A DNA stretch of 64,000 bases from Undaria pinnatifida (GCA_012845835.1 JABAKD010000020.1:17272306-17336305); one strand, 5' to 3'. Shown: positions 22,001 through 29,690, numbered from the stretch's first letter. A program made the numbers and translations. The notes: generated by a model from the sequence alone, not told the origin.

Positions 22001-22156
22001 CCCCGTTTAGCTCACCTTCCAGAGATAGCCCCGACGTCGGCTTCCGTTCCGTATGCGTCCTTAGTTTTTCCCGGACCGTAATCCCACAGGTCCATCCAAA
22101 TTCGGGTCAAGCGGGAGATCCGCCCCGGCCCTTCCTCCCGAGCGTAGAGGTCAGCC
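6012..22156 (-). CDS. SMPD2: Neutral sphingomyelinase (SMPD2/ISC1 family), 12 exons
   Basis: Twelve phase-compatible exons read right to left: 22156-22016, 20542-20426, 19870-19672, 17161-16995, 16355-16271, 14346-14204, 11626-11512, 11116-10787, 9092-8958, 7959-7802, 7292-7167, 6114-6012. Family motifs come in order: FRLRVLTQNLW, LQEVW (metal-binding Glu), GTGLMVLSRFPI, NGQPYQLKHGDY, GGKGVG, SHLHADY, AHRVAQAFELA, TDLNA (Asp/Asn of the active site), TCEALDN, RLDYVLFK and SDH (catalytic His). Two hydrophobic helices and the coiled segment AKEEMQGLKEVF follow, as in this family. Such enzymes cleave sphingomyelin or inositol phosphosphingolipids to ceramide at membranes and need Mg. From ATG 22095-22093 the protein would be 585 residues, against about 420-480 for human and yeast members. 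The excess is a Ser/Thr-rich insert and a C-terminal extension. The first exon is uncertain. Confidence 0.9.
6130..6290. repeat. G-rich low-complexity tract
   Basis: GGGTGGGG-type sequence on + (C-rich on the sphingomyelinase sense strand), directly upstream of the terminal-exon acceptor in transcription order. It may provide its pyrimidine tract. Confidence 0.5.
7167..7292 (-). CDS. SMPD2: Sphingomyelinase exon 11 (second membrane helix)
   Basis: Acceptor catgccag|GATTGT completes a Gly codon; donor CCAAAC|gtgagg. It encodes LGGFLCAAASVLFLAYWF, a second membrane span, then SAKEEMQGLKEVFQ, comparable to the Glu-rich helix found after the second span in SMPD2/ISC1 proteins. Confidence 0.88.
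7802..7959 (-). CDS. SMPD2: Sphingomyelinase exon 10 (first membrane helix)
   Basis: Acceptor cgaggcag|GGCCCG; donor CTGGG|gtgagg. It encodes LLARALTEIDRGIEMATARR and then the hydrophobic stretch AVIIVWVALVAGSAVA. The amphipathic helix followed by a membrane span matches the family C-terminus. Confidence 0.85.
8958..9092 (-). CDS. SMPD2: Sphingomyelinase exon 9
   Basis: Acceptor gatgaaag|GTGGCC; donor CCGCAG|gtgcgg; phase 0 at both ends. VAAEFIARDL continues the final catalytic-domain strand right after SDHHG. The remainder (FDNVEELNGDMPPLLRLPLA) is a linker. A decayed 5'-edge copy lies at 9192-9237. Confidence 0.8.
9192..9237 (-). repeat. Decayed copy of the sphingomyelinase exon 9 5' edge
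   Basis: Read on -, GCTGACAG|GTGGCCGAAAAG and TTTGTTGCTAGACTGGAAAG align with the true junction GATGAAAG|GTGGCCGCCGAG and TTTATTGCTAGAGACCTGGA. Direct orientation, upstream intron, about 140 bp away, then lost into C-rich sequence. Confidence 0.8.
9460..9640. repeat. A-rich/AAC-rich low-complexity DNA ending in (AACC)n
   Basis: Imperfect AACAAACAAC-type sequence, ending in about six perfect AACC units (9611-9637). Intronic to the sphingomyelinase gene. Confidence 0.7.
10101..10668 (+). repeat. Dispersed repeat R1, near full-length copy
   Basis: Same sequence order as 41748-42318: two GGTTGGCA(C/A)(C/T)GACGC blocks, GCGGGGTGGAGAACCCTAAC, ACGAGGCAGTTACATAG, GCGGTTCTTGGAAGG, CACGGCGCTTCGCGCTTGGT, AACCCGACGTGCTCC, then CACAAACTGAGTAC and a C-run. 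Other copies lack variable lengths of the left part but keep the right end, as 5'-truncated retroposons do. Antisense within the sphingomyelinase gene. Confidence 0.88.
10787..11116 (-). CDS. SMPD2: Sphingomyelinase exon 8 (Ser/Thr-rich insert plus catalytic SDH)
   Basis: Acceptor acttgtag|CACGTC, donor CATGGG|gtgaga, phase 0 at both ends. About 85 residues are low-complexity Ser/Thr/Pro/Gly (for example STSTASSPVTSLTTSPSTPT), followed by RRVNLSDHHG, which holds the catalytic Asp-His. An alternative acceptor, gggggcag|GGGGCC at 10837, would keep the frame and omit the insert, giving a near-normal spacing between RLDY and SDH. Its upstream tract is purine-rich, so I prefer the long form with moderate confidence. 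Confidence 0.75.
11512..11626 (-). CDS. SMPD2: Sphingomyelinase exon 7 (RLDYV motif)
   Basis: Acceptor tctgaaag|GGATCC; donor ACGGCG|gtaagg. It encodes DPPIRLDYVLFKAVPPPLCA and ends WELRDCWVHTA. The RxDYV(L/F)(Y/F)K strand immediately follows the TC-A-DN motif in this family, as here. Confidence 0.93.
11640..11775. repeat. ACACACGA-type degenerate microsatellite
   Basis: Imperfect ACACACGAACAC repeats on +, immediately upstream (in transcription) of sphingomyelinase exon 7. Confidence 0.65.
11965..12256. repeat. GGGTCGGGTCGG fold-back repeat, copy 1
   Basis: The left half is GGGTC-rich and the right half is GACCC-rich, so the strands can fold back. It ends CCGTGAAAAG. Units such as TTTCGAACACCTCCTG are interspersed in the right half. 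Related copies: 14545-14770, 19186-19397, 47232-47478. Confidence 0.85.
12445..13575. mobile_element. Long inverted-repeat (MITE-like) element
   Basis: The left arm (12445-12700) and the right arm (13115-13240 plus 13430-13575) are inverted copies. Both contain, in arm orientation, AGCACATTTCG, TGGTTTCTGAACG, CTTAACCAAAGTCGCCGGAA, ATTCTCGT, ACGTAGCAGTTTTCATTTTT, CAGTTTTTG and GAGGAACCTCAGAAG. The right arm is split by about 190 bp. The centre has a tandem pair (about 12820-12960 and 12985-13110) sharing AAGCACGACTTGGCTCATT. No transposase frame. Single-arm relatives lie at about 22440-22620, 45765-45945, 50115-50330, 54500-54770 and 60745-60870. Confidence 0.8.
14204..14346 (-). CDS. SMPD2: Sphingomyelinase exon 6 (DLN motif)
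   Basis: Acceptor cccccgcag|ACGGAT; donor AAGAG|gtgagt. It encodes TDLNAGPGSMPYGLQ and GYTCEALDNVFANK. Asp and Asn of DLN are active-site residues; the residue before them is Thr where most relatives have Gly. A decayed 5'-edge copy lies at 15160-15221. Confidence 0.95.
14545..14770. repeat. GGGTC/GACCC fold-back repeat, copy 2
   Basis: Short GGGTCGG part, then a long GACCC array with TTTCAAATCCTCCTG- and AAAACTCCTGACC-type inserts, ending CTGTGAAAAG. Same family as 11965-12256. Confidence 0.85.
14815..15130. repeat. ATAGATCAT array and GATC-rich repeat
   Basis: About ten degenerate ATAGATCAT(AT) units at 14818-14935, followed by looser GATCT words up to 15125. Confidence 0.75.
15160..15221 (-). 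repeat. Decayed copy of the sphingomyelinase exon 6 5' edge
   Basis: Read on -, the copy shares CCCCCGCA, then TGCGGACCTGGGTCGATTCC and ATACGGACTGG, with the true exon start at 14358-14301 (CCCCCGCAG then TGCGGGACCCGGGTCGATGC). Frame is lost. It lies about 860 bp upstream in the same intron. Confidence 0.82.
15268..15430 (-). repeat. Dispersed repeat R2, copy
   Basis: Read on -, it ends ACTAAGGCAAGCAACAATGAGTAC, then a C-run (the tail side, 15268-15278). Shares GTTCCTACTCCTAATAGA, TCCAACATTTGGGCGCTCA and TTGACCATTGA blocks with 50668-50815. Within a sphingomyelinase intron. Confidence 0.82.
15986..16015. repeat. Homopolymer of 30 G
   Basis: Uninterrupted G-run on +, C30 on the sphingomyelinase sense strand, inside the intron between exons 5 and 6. 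The exact length may be affected by sequencing error. Confidence 0.85.
16271..16355 (-). CDS. SMPD2: Sphingomyelinase exon 5
   Basis: Acceptor cggacag|GTACAAGG; donor CTCCTG|gtaagg. It encodes YKAHRVAQAFELAHIIRLTS, then KSPLVLLL, the strand just before the DLN motif. Phase 0 at its end. Confidence 0.95.
16995..17161 (-). CDS. SMPD2: Sphingomyelinase exon 4 (P-loop-like and HLH motifs)
   Basis: Acceptor gcccccag|CGATTTTC; donor AGCAG|gtgggg followed by a long G-rich run. It encodes RFSANGQPYQLKHGDYLGGK, GVGLVRLHTP and DLYVSHLHADYDRAKGSPSA. The GKGVG and SHLHADY elements are family signatures. A decayed copy of its 5' edge lies upstream at 17278-17316. Confidence 0.95.
17278..17316 (-). repeat. 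Decayed copy of the sphingomyelinase exon 4 5' edge
   Basis: Read on -, CCCCCAG|CTATTTTCGGCTA then ATGGTCAGCCGTAGC matches the true CCCCCAG|CGATTTTCGGCGA then ATGGTCAGCCGTATC at 17169-17143, about 135 bp away. The copy carries an in-frame TAG. Confidence 0.88.
18540..19140. repeat. Minisatellite of about 116 bp unit, five or more copies
   Basis: Units start near 18551, 18626, 18742, 18858, 18974 and 19094. Each has GTCA(A/C)GGTA, GGAAAATT-CCGTCT, AGCGG(T/C)CAAGGGTGTC and AAACCGATCGTTCCA. Lies in a sphingomyelinase intron. Confidence 0.9.
19186..19397. repeat. GGGTC/GACCC fold-back repeat, copy 3, with clear terminal inversion
   Basis: Begins GGCTTTTCACGGGTCATG and ends TCTGACCCGTGAAAAGCC, so the two ends are inverted copies over about 14 bases. 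This is the clearest evidence that the family is a compact fold-back element. Confidence 0.85.
19672..19870 (-). CDS. SMPD2: Sphingomyelinase exon 3 (metal-binding Glu)
   Basis: Acceptor cgtgcag|CGGATGG completes a Ser codon; donor TTCTGG|gtgagt. It encodes GWDVVALQEVW, with the Mg-binding Glu, and GGTGLMVLSRFPIAESFFW, both hallmark segments of neutral sphingomyelinases. Ends in phase 0. Confidence 0.95.
20426..20542 (-). CDS. SMPD2: Sphingomyelinase exon 2 (first strand of the catalytic fold)
   Basis: Acceptor ccaaacag|CGACC; donor GGGGAG|gtgagg. It encodes SDQSWAGFRLRVLTQNLWAL, where LRVLTQNLW is the opening strand of the endonuclease/exonuclease/phosphatase fold. Just upstream in transcription (20557-20760) a minisatellite keeps the same frame open. 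Confidence 0.85.
20557..20760. repeat. GTGTGCCACCGAT minisatellite next to sphingomyelinase exon 2
   Basis: About a dozen degenerate 15-16 bp units (GTGTGCCACCGATGT). The sphingomyelinase-sense frame through the array is open (GGTHRWH-, VAHIGGTHRWH-like) and joins exon 2 without a stop. I treat it as intronic because a good acceptor lies at the exon edge. Confidence 0.8.
20968..21024. repeat. (ACACACGC)n microsatellite
   Basis: Short imperfect ACACACGC/CACACACGTCGAGC repeats on +. Confidence 0.7.
21772..22000. repeat. C-rich tract
   Basis: Almost pure pyrimidine on +, so G-rich on the sphingomyelinase sense strand, starting just after the donor of the exon at 22156-22016. Confidence 0.8.
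22016..22156 (-). CDS. SMPD2: Sphingomyelinase exon 1 of those found (N-terminal extension)
   Basis: Acceptor ctctgcag|GGCTG and donor GGAAG|gtgagc. It encodes ADLYAREEGPGRISRL and MDLWDYGPGKTKDAYG, with no family motif. It ends AG|, and the next exon's first base C completes AGC (Ser). It enters needing two upstream bases, so either a 5' exon is missing or translation starts at the internal ATG (22095-22093). Confidence 0.65.
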
Positions 22157-22179
22157 CTGCAGAGGAGAAGGCGGCGAAA

Positions 22180-23550
22180 GAAAGCGTGTGTGTGGGAGTT
22201 CCATCGAATTTGAAATCGAGCGCGATACAGGAAAGGAGAGGGTTCAAGGGTTAAATGGAGGAGAGGGGGGCAATTGGGTCGAAGTTGAAACATAAGAGGA
22301 AGCAACAAACCACGGGCGTAAGACAAAAAGGGGACGTGGGAATTGAAATCGAAGCCAGAAATACAGGAAGAACCTGGAGAGGGGAGAGGGGTGAAGGACG
22401 CGTACCACGACAAGAGGTTTCATTTTTCGCTATTTTTGTTGTTGAAAGACGGGGCGAGCTCCTTAACCTCGAATGTCACTTTTAAATTGGCAGAATGGCG
22501 TGTTTTTTGTTTTTAATGCCTACTGCTGTAGACCATGGGATAGTCCATCGAATTTCATCTTCATTTTTCTCGAAATCAGTTCAAATCAGTTTCTGGGTCA
22601 TCCCACGCTAGGAGTGCAGCATATTCTAAGAACTTTCTAAGAACTTTCCGAGCTCCTAACATGAGGAGTTCGATGTCATCATCATCATCACCATTATCGA
22701 TATCATCATATCATCTTCATCATCATCACCATCACCATCACCATCATCATTACCATCATCATCAGCATCACCACCAACATCAACATCAACATCATCATCA
22801 ACATCATCATCATCATCAACATCATCATCATCATCAACATCATCATCAACATCGTCACCACCCGAAACATGACCTTGGAAGACACTCATTCGTTCGCGCA
22901 ACGCGACCAGCATTTCTATGCGCGAGTCCTAAAATCAACCATTGTACTCGTAAAAAAGTATCATACAAATGGTCAGATCGGTCAGATCGGTCAGAAAAAA
23001 ACAATTGGCCAAAAAAAGTGCAACTTCTACCCCACTATATAGGGATGGAGGGATGACTCCTTTCGGTGGGGTGAAGAGCTCCGTATGTGAGGGGCCTTGC
23101 AAAAAAACGAAGCGCACCTCCACCCCGTCGCATGTTGTCGGTAACATGTTGGGGGGGGGGCAATTCGATCGAAGCTGTAATGCAGGAGGAAGCAGGAAAG
23201 GAGAAAAGGGTCAATAATGAAAAAAGGGGGGGGGGGGTGGCAAAATCGATAAAAGCCAGAAGGACAGGAAGAGCCCGGAGAGGGGAGAGGGGTGGAAAAT
23301 AAAAGAGGGGGGGGCTTGCAATTCGATCGAAGCTGTACTCCTTTTATCATTATGAGTACGATTATGTTCAGAGTGATCAAGCATACAAGAGTGGGTGGCA
23401 ATCCGATCGACACCATAAACACAGGAGGGGAGAAGAAAACATTAGGGGGTGGCAATTCGATTGGTGTCGCAATCAAGGAGGAAACGGAGGAGGAAAGGGG
23501 TCAAGGACAAAATGGGGGCGTGGTAATTCCATCCAAGTCGCCATACAGGA
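22180..23550. repeat. Purine-rich repeat units (GGGCAATTCGATCGAAGC family)
   Basis: Units at about 22265-22400, 23145-23290, 23310-23345 and 23395-23540 share GGCAATTCGATCGAAGCTGT, AGGAGGAAGC, GGAAAGG and GGGTCAA. On - these give misleading Pro/Ser-rich open frames. Confidence 0.75.
22661..22860. repeat. (ATC)n / (GAT)n trinucleotide array
   Basis: Imperfect ATCATCATCAACATC array on +. On - it reads GAT-rich and would encode poly-Asp. Confidence 0.9.
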
Positions 23551-23559
23551 GGCGGCGCC

Positions 23560-24280
23560 GCGCCGGCTACGCGTCCGTTACGCATCGAGTACACGTCGAG
23601 TAGACCGCGAATACACGTCGGGTAGACTTCGAATACGCGCCGGGTACGCGTCGCGTACGCGTTGCGTACGCGTCGGGTACGCGCTGGTTACCGTTGGTCA
23701 TGCGCTTGTTGCCCTTTGGCTACCGTCGGGTAGGCTTCGGTTACGCGTCGGGTTCGCGTCAGTTACGCATTAGTTACGCGTCGATTTCCGTAGCTATCGT
23801 CGGGTTCGCGTCAGTTACGCATCAGTTACGCGTCGGTTTCCGTAGTTACCGTCGGGTTCGCGTTAGTTACGCATCGGTTACGCGTCGGTTTCCGTAGTTA
23901 CCGTCGCGTTCGCGTCGAGTACGCGTCGGTTACGCGCCAGTTACGCATCAATTACGCGTCGATTACGCACCAGTTACGCGGCGGTTATCGTCGGTCACGC
24001 AGGTTGCCCTTCGCTTACCGCCGGGTACGCTTCGGTTACGTGTGATATACCGCCGGGTACGCGTCGAGTACGCGTCAGATTCGTGACAGTTACGTTATGG
24101 TGATGCGTCGGTTACCGTCTGGTACACGTCGGTGACGCGTCGGATACGCGTCGAACACGCGTTCGCGACGCGTCGGTTACCGCCGGGTATGCGCTGCTTA
24201 CACGTCATCTACGCGCCGGGTACATGCCGGGTGCACTTCGATCACCACCAGTTACGCGTCGGCTACATGTCGGTCATGGT
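23560..24280. repeat. GTTACGCGTCGG minisatellite
   Basis: Roughly sixty degenerate units of 11-12 bp (GGTTACGCGTCG, GGGTACGCGTCG) with a higher-order repeat around GTTTCCGTAGTTACCGTCGG. Exceptionally rich in ACGCGT and CpG. Confidence 0.9.
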
Positions 24281-24604
24281 AACGTGCAACAAGAAATGCT
24301 ATCTCCCTCCCCTCCCCTCCCCCAAAAAATAACTGATACAAAACATCGCGCCGCGCGTCGTGTGTTGCCACCCACCGTCGCGCCGAGCCGCCATGCCGTC
24401 GCCGTCGCATGAAGTTCCACCGCGAGTTACGCGTAGAAGCCGCTTCCCCCGCTCTCGCCGCTGCTTGTAGCCGTGGAAGTCCCGTCCCGGCTACTTGGCA
24501 ACCCGCGTCGGTGGTTTCAAAGATGGGACGGCTCGGGTCATGCATGGACCGCGCGCGTACTCCCTGCTAAAAATGTAAAAGGGCGTTTTCGTGGGGAAAC
24601 AGGG

Positions 24605-24860
24605 AGTGCTTAATGGCCGGTTGGTTGGTTGGGTGGAATGGCCGGTTGGTTGGTTGGGTGGTCCGTTGGGTGGCCGGTCTATTGGTTGGCCGGTCTGTTC
24701 GTTGCTTTGTTTGTTTGGTCGATCGTTTGGTTTGTTGGGTGGTATGGTTTGTCGGGTGGTCTGTTCGTTGGTTGGTTGGTCTGTTGGCGGGTCCGTTGGC
24801 TAGTCGGTTGGTTGGAACGTTTGTTCGTTGGTCCGTTGGCTGGTCGGTCGACGCGTTCCA
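24605..24860. repeat. GGTTGGTTGGGTGG-type tetranucleotide repeat
   Basis: Degenerate (GGTT/GGTC)n on +. A similar array, with an ATTGATCG section, lies at 25160-25385. Confidence 0.8.
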
Positions 24861-25159
24861 AGACAGAGGTAACACTGTCGGGCCCCTTTCTTTCCCGGAT
24901 GACGGGGTTTCCTTAGCCCCTCTAGAGTCCCAAAATCCCTCCCTATACTAATTCCAAGTAATTTGTCCCCCAAAACGGGTGACCAGTTGAAAAAACCTTA
25001 CTGACCCAAAATCGTCGGAATCTCCTTGTTTGGCAATGTTATTTACGGGTTTGTTCGTCGGGTTGCTTTCAGTTTATTCAAAATAAACTTTAGGGTGAGT
25101 TAGAGTATTTTATCAAGCCAATGACCTTGCAGGGAAAACAGAGCCTCCGTAGAAATGGT

Positions 25160-25385
25160 CCGTTCGTCGGTCTGTTGGTAGTTTGGTTGATTCTGTGGGT
25201 TGGTCCGTTGGCTTGCTGACTGGTCGGTTGGTTTGTTGTCATGGTCGGTCGGTACTGTAAATCCGTCGGTTCGGTAGTCGGTCGGTTCGTTGGCTTCTTG
25301 CTGCGTTGATCGCTTGATCGATTGATTGATCGATTGGTTGGTAGGTCAGGCGGTCGGTCGGTCGATTCGGTCCGTTGGTCGGTCT
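25160..25385. repeat. GGTTGGTCGGTCGG-type repeat
   Basis: Degenerate (GGTC/GGTT/GATT)n on +, related to 24605-24860. Confidence 0.75.
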
Positions 25386-27649
25386 TGGGCTGGGCTATCG
25401 CTGGCAGAGTTAACAAACTCCTGTCCCGTCCTGGTCACGGCCAACGGGCACCCACGGTTCACGCCACGCCAACGCCACGCCAACGCGCTTGAGAGACAGC
25501 GCCGACTGAGTAAAGATTTTGATATTCGATTCGGCGGGATGTAACGGGCGTGTGGATGCGTGCGTGTGTGGACACGAGCAACGGGTAGCGGTACATGGCC
25601 CCGTGCGGGGTCACGCATCGACAGCAGGCGGTTTTCGGGACGGGGTACGGGGTTCGTATATCGTTCTGCTCCGCCCCAGGACCGGGACACAGGTGGTTCA
25701 ACTCGCATCCACTCGGAGGAGATCCCATCCACTCGGAGATCCCAGTCTCAACATTTTTTTAACTTGGGCGACGAAGGTGCTGCGGAGAGGTATGGTCCAC
25801 CCTCGTGACGCTACGCTGAGGGTTGGTGCACAGCCTTTGTCGACCTAGAGGGTGGTGGCCCAGGGCAACTAGTCTCCGCGGCCGACGAAGACTAGCATGC
25901 TTTCCTATGTTGGGCATGATGCAGGCGGTGGTGGTTGTTGTTGGTGGTGGTGGTGATTGTCTCACACTAGTAATAGTTCGTTTCCTTACATCTAGTCCAA
26001 CCTCACGAAAAGATGGAAAAAATCCACGGGAAAGCACACCAAACAAACCCAGTCGGAGTGCCACAGCAGTACGGTGGCATTCGTACTACTATAATGGTGG
26101 ACCTATTTGCAATGGGTTCACGGGGAGTTGGAGTCGCTCCTTGTCTCCACCGAAAAAAGATTCCCTCTCCCGCCATGAGTTGAACAAGGACGCCCGAAAC
26201 ATCAAGCGAGCATCAAGCTTGTGACAGGAGGAAGGACCCTTGGCTCCCCCCAATGGGGCTCAACGGCATGGCCTTTCGGCGGATTCGACGAAGATCCAAG
26301 GGACGAAGATCCAGCGGATCTCTGCGCATGTGATACGATATTACGTTGTTACTGCTTCATTATACGAGAGACCTGAAGGCACGAAGTCTCTCCGCCCATC
26401 GGTCTAACAACAATTGGGGCTGGAGACTGGGGGTTGGGGCGCGCGCCACGGAGCAAGTTTATGTTGCAGTAGCTCCTTCTAACAGGCGGAAAAAACCACA
26501 TTGCAGGCGATGTCAATAGACTCGCACGTAAGAGCTACAGATGGGCGTACCAGGTACGAATTATCAGTAACGAGATATGCCTCAAACAAAATACGGTATA
26601 TACATACTGCAGGGATGCGTATCGACGAAACTCTCGATCTCGCAGCTGAAGTGTCTTTTTTTCATTAAAACAAAATATGTATGATAGCTGCACCGATTGT
26701 TTTTCACCGCCTCTTGTAACACGCGGGTTACAAGGCCTGGAAAATCGACCCGAATCTCTGGTATTGTATACGAAAAAATTACGTTCCCGGCGTTTTCGAC
26801 GCGGAGAACGACCAAATCGGGCTCTCTCTTTTCAGAACACGTGCCGCCTTTTGGAAACACGTGCTGCTAATACTTATACTACCGGTACGGCAGCATACAG
26901 TAGTATACAGTATATTAGACCTGTTCGTCACATCTCCGGGGGCTTAAATCGAAATTTCGACGGTCTGTCCGCAAGCGGACAAAAAAGTCAGGAAATGGCT
27001 CCAAGCTTTCCTGTAAGGCCGTTTCACCCTAAAAAGCGCAACAACAAAAACCGTCTACAGTCAAACCCCGCTTAAAGACGCATATCGGTACTTTTTTTCA
27101 AGGCGTCTTTAACGCGGGGAATCGTCTTTAAGATTCCGGGGACGATAACGCACCATCCCCGGGGCCGATGGAGGCATAACATACATCAAAAGACGCGCCG
27201 TTGCAGCAGGTATACTATAACGAAACGAGAATCCACAAATCTGACCGTCACAACGTTGCCGTGGTTGAAAGTGTAATGTACTTAAAAACCAAGTTTATAC
27301 AGTAGTTGCCGCACCCCACCGCCCGAAATAAAATGCTCCGAGAAGTGGGTTCAATGTTGCAGGATGAAGGTTATTATGACTGCAGTGAACTCTCTCTCTC
27401 GGTTGGTGTCGACTGTGTTTTTCTTATTATCTTCTCGTCCTCATGTTGGAAACCTCGCCGATATATCATTCACCACCTCTGTTCCAACTTTGACATGTCA
27501 AATCCTACCTGATAAGGACACAGATGGACATCAACTCAGAAAAACGGTGAAGATAAACAACGCTAGACAACAACAAGAGAACCGTACATCACAAACAGGC
27601 CCATTGCTATATGCCCTCCACAAAAAAAAAAAAAACTACCGCCCCCACA

Positions 27650-27836
27650 TGTCGCCAAGAGTGGCCTGCACCTCGCCCCCCTGCTTCGCTCTTCGGTTGA
27701 CTTGAGTTTCATGAGTGAACGAATGCACAGTCCTCGAAAGAAGGTACAGGGTTTCGCTGTACTCGCCGTTCTTCCCTTTCGCGTTGAAAAAGGAGCGGCA
27801 CTCCTCGAGGCGAGAGCGGACTCTATCCATGTCCAC

Positions 27837-27871
<35 letters not shown>

Positions 27872-27960
27872 CCGCTCTCTGGCAGTCTACAGGTGTGCTG
27901 CACCATTTTTTGGGGGGCCCCGCAGCGTAAACAATACACCCCCCCTTAAACTTGTACATC
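27650..27960 (-). CDS. Uncharacterised open frame inside the pogo-like element
   Basis: The frame runs from ATG 27959 through a Cys-coding (TGC)n tract, then MDRVRSRLEECRSFFNAKGK, NGEYSETLYLLSRTVHSFTH and ETQVNRRAKQGGEVQATLGD before TAG. The part after the tract looks protein-like (mixed charged and helical) but matches nothing I recognise. It could be the end of a transposase or a captured exon, or chance. The Met just after the tract is an alternative start. Confidence 0.3.
27837..27870. repeat. (CAG)n tract
   Basis: About eleven perfect CAG units on + (CTG on -), inside the pogo-like element. Confidence 0.92.
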
Positions 27961-28479
27961 TGCGGGGCACCCTGGTTCAGATTTTTTTGTCGTCTTTATA
28001 GCGGGGAGTTGACTTAAGAAGTGCGTCTTTAAGCGGGGTTTGACTGTATCTGGTACATGTTTTCCCGAGATACATCGCTTCCGAAACCGATTTGGAGGGA
28101 CCTGTACTGCCGTGCTGCCTAGTCAACATATCTACCAAACTGCAATTCGAAAGAAAGAAATGGCCAACGGCGCAGAAGTACCTCTGGATTGGCTGGATCG
28201 TTTGGAACTCGAGAAGAGCGGGGGTGGTTCAACTGTTTCTTGGCTCAAACACGCCTGCAAAGGTGCTGAAACCTATACTTGCGGGGGGGGGGATCCTGAA
28301 AATCAGCGCCTTTGTGTCGAAATAGTTATCTGGTTGTAAGAAGTGGCCTCAGTACTCATGCGGGTGTATTGGGTGTGCTGCATGACCCTTGCTGTTGAGT
28401 TATTGTAGAATACTGCTATCATACCGGTTTTCATGTGAGGGTGACAGCAGATGAACCCGCTGGCAACAAGGCATTAACA

Positions 28480-28690
28480 AACTTCCATGCTGCTTATGTC
28501 TGCGTTTACAGAGAGCCACAGCAAGTGTCTTGCTGTTCCGTTTTTCCTTCTTATTTCTTCTGGTATGCGTTCTTCACATTGAGCTGACCTTTCCACCCGT
28601 CTACATCCAGCAGAACCAGTGTCCGTGCCGACGATTCATCCTATTAATAGAGAGAAGCTCTGTGGTCACAAACTACACAACAAAGATACA
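28480..28690 (+). repeat. Dispersed repeat family G, copy 1
   Basis: Shares TTCTTCACAT, CTACATCCAGCA-AACCAG and GTCCGTGCCGA(C/T)G with 33105-33205 and, more weakly, with 57635-57730. Confidence 0.6.
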
Positions 28691-29490
28691 CATCGCGAAC
28701 ACAGGTAACGTTATCTGGCCAAGCAATGCCAAACACAACGAAAAACAAAGGCGGAACATGCGCAAGCCAGCACACACCAAACCCCTTGCAAGGAAGAAAG
28801 AGAAGAAGAAAAGAAAACAGAAACAAGACAAACAAGAAAAACACCGGGGTGCCCGGTCTAAGAGCGTCCATAAAAGAGAAAACGGAATTAAGAGCGGTCA
28901 GACCGGCTTGCCGCGCCTTGTAGCGCCTGCACCAAATACCTATATATATACCTGGTATATGACTGCGACGCCCACACTAAAATCTACCAGGTGCCTGGTA
29001 TATGATACCCAATCTGAGATAGACGTATGTCGTCAAGACACGATCGCATTCTTGCGCCTGTCGACTAAGTTTTCTTTTTCAACACGAGGCAGGTGCGTGA
29101 GTAGGTTGCCCGTTCCCTTCGGTGCCCGACAGTATATGCACTCGTAGAGGGCACTTTGTATCAGTTGACCGTTATCGTAAAACGTCCAAAAAACGGGTTT
29201 CCCGACGTAAAGAGCACCCTAGATAAGAGCATTCGGGACTTAAGAGCGGTCAAATCTGCACGTCCCGCCATACCAAAAACCATGCATAGCCCGTTGCAGG
29301 TATGACAACTGCGTAGGTAAGCCGTAAGCGCCCGTTTCGGTTTGGTTCTTCACGGGGTGCTCTTAAGCCAGGATACCCACTGCTTGTATTTGTATTTCTC
29401 AGCGCGCAAAGCTCGGCCACAACGAGAGAGTTTCCCCCCACTAGAAACGTGTCCCAAGACGTACTGGGAGCGAAACCGGTTCCCGTTAAC

Positions 29491-29690
29491 TACAGTAGGA
29501 GTCCCCCAATAAGGCGGTCTGAGTAAGACGTTACCGGTATCCCGATACAAGGCGGTCGAGATCGCTTGCCGCGACTGGGGAATTGCACTAAAGTACTCAC
29601 AACCCGGAATGACTAAGGCGGCTTCCCCCGATAAGGCGATCATAGTGCTCTCACACACCGCCGCCTTACTGGGGGCCCTCTAACTTCTGC
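29491..29690. mobile_element. Small pogo-like inverted-repeat element (degenerate)
   Basis: The left end TACAGTAGGAGTCCCCCAAT-AAGGCGG is inverted, imperfectly, at 29661-29684 (CCGCCTTACTGGGGGCCCTC). CAGTAG ends with a TA flank resemble Tigger-type MITEs. Several AAGGCGGT words are internal. Confidence 0.5.

Larger units (their letters stand above)
27058..28046. mobile_element. Pogo/Tigger-like DNA transposon, 989 bp, probably non-autonomous
   Basis: Starts CAGTCAAACCCCGCTTAAAG and ends with the exact inverse, CTTTAAGCGGGGTTTGACTG. The inverted repeats are perfect for about 25 bp, with TA on both outer sides as the target duplication. The CAGTCAAACCCCGCTTAA terminus is typical of Tc1/mariner-superfamily pogo/Tigger elements. 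Further inside are GTCTTTAACGCGGGGA and GTCTTTATAGCGGGGA subterminal repeats. No DDE transposase frame is evident. An open frame on - and a CAG tract lie within it. Identical ends suggest recent insertion. Confidence 0.85.

Noticed and set aside
22656-22928. Asp-rich frame on - (MLVALRERMSVFQG then poly-Asp) as a first sphingomyelinase exon
   Set aside because: The Asp run is a (GAT)n microsatellite, and every available donor leaves the wrong phase for the next exon.
22157-23480. Pro/Ser-rich frames on - with words such as LPSPGSSC
   Set aside because: They are translations of the purine-rich repeat units that recur through 22180-23550.
24330-24545. Frame on - reading MHDPSRPIFETTDAGCQVAG
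   Set aside because: No supporting splice sites or relatives; GC-rich DNA next to a minisatellite opens frames easily.
25346-25848. Overlapping Arg-rich frames on both strands
   Set aside because: GC-rich sequence with open frames on both strands and no conserved motif.
28530-29147. Open frame of 205 codons with a hydrophobic start
   Set aside because: Its first part is a dispersed repeat (copies at 33105 and 57635) and its middle is Lys/Gln/Arg low complexity. No family features.
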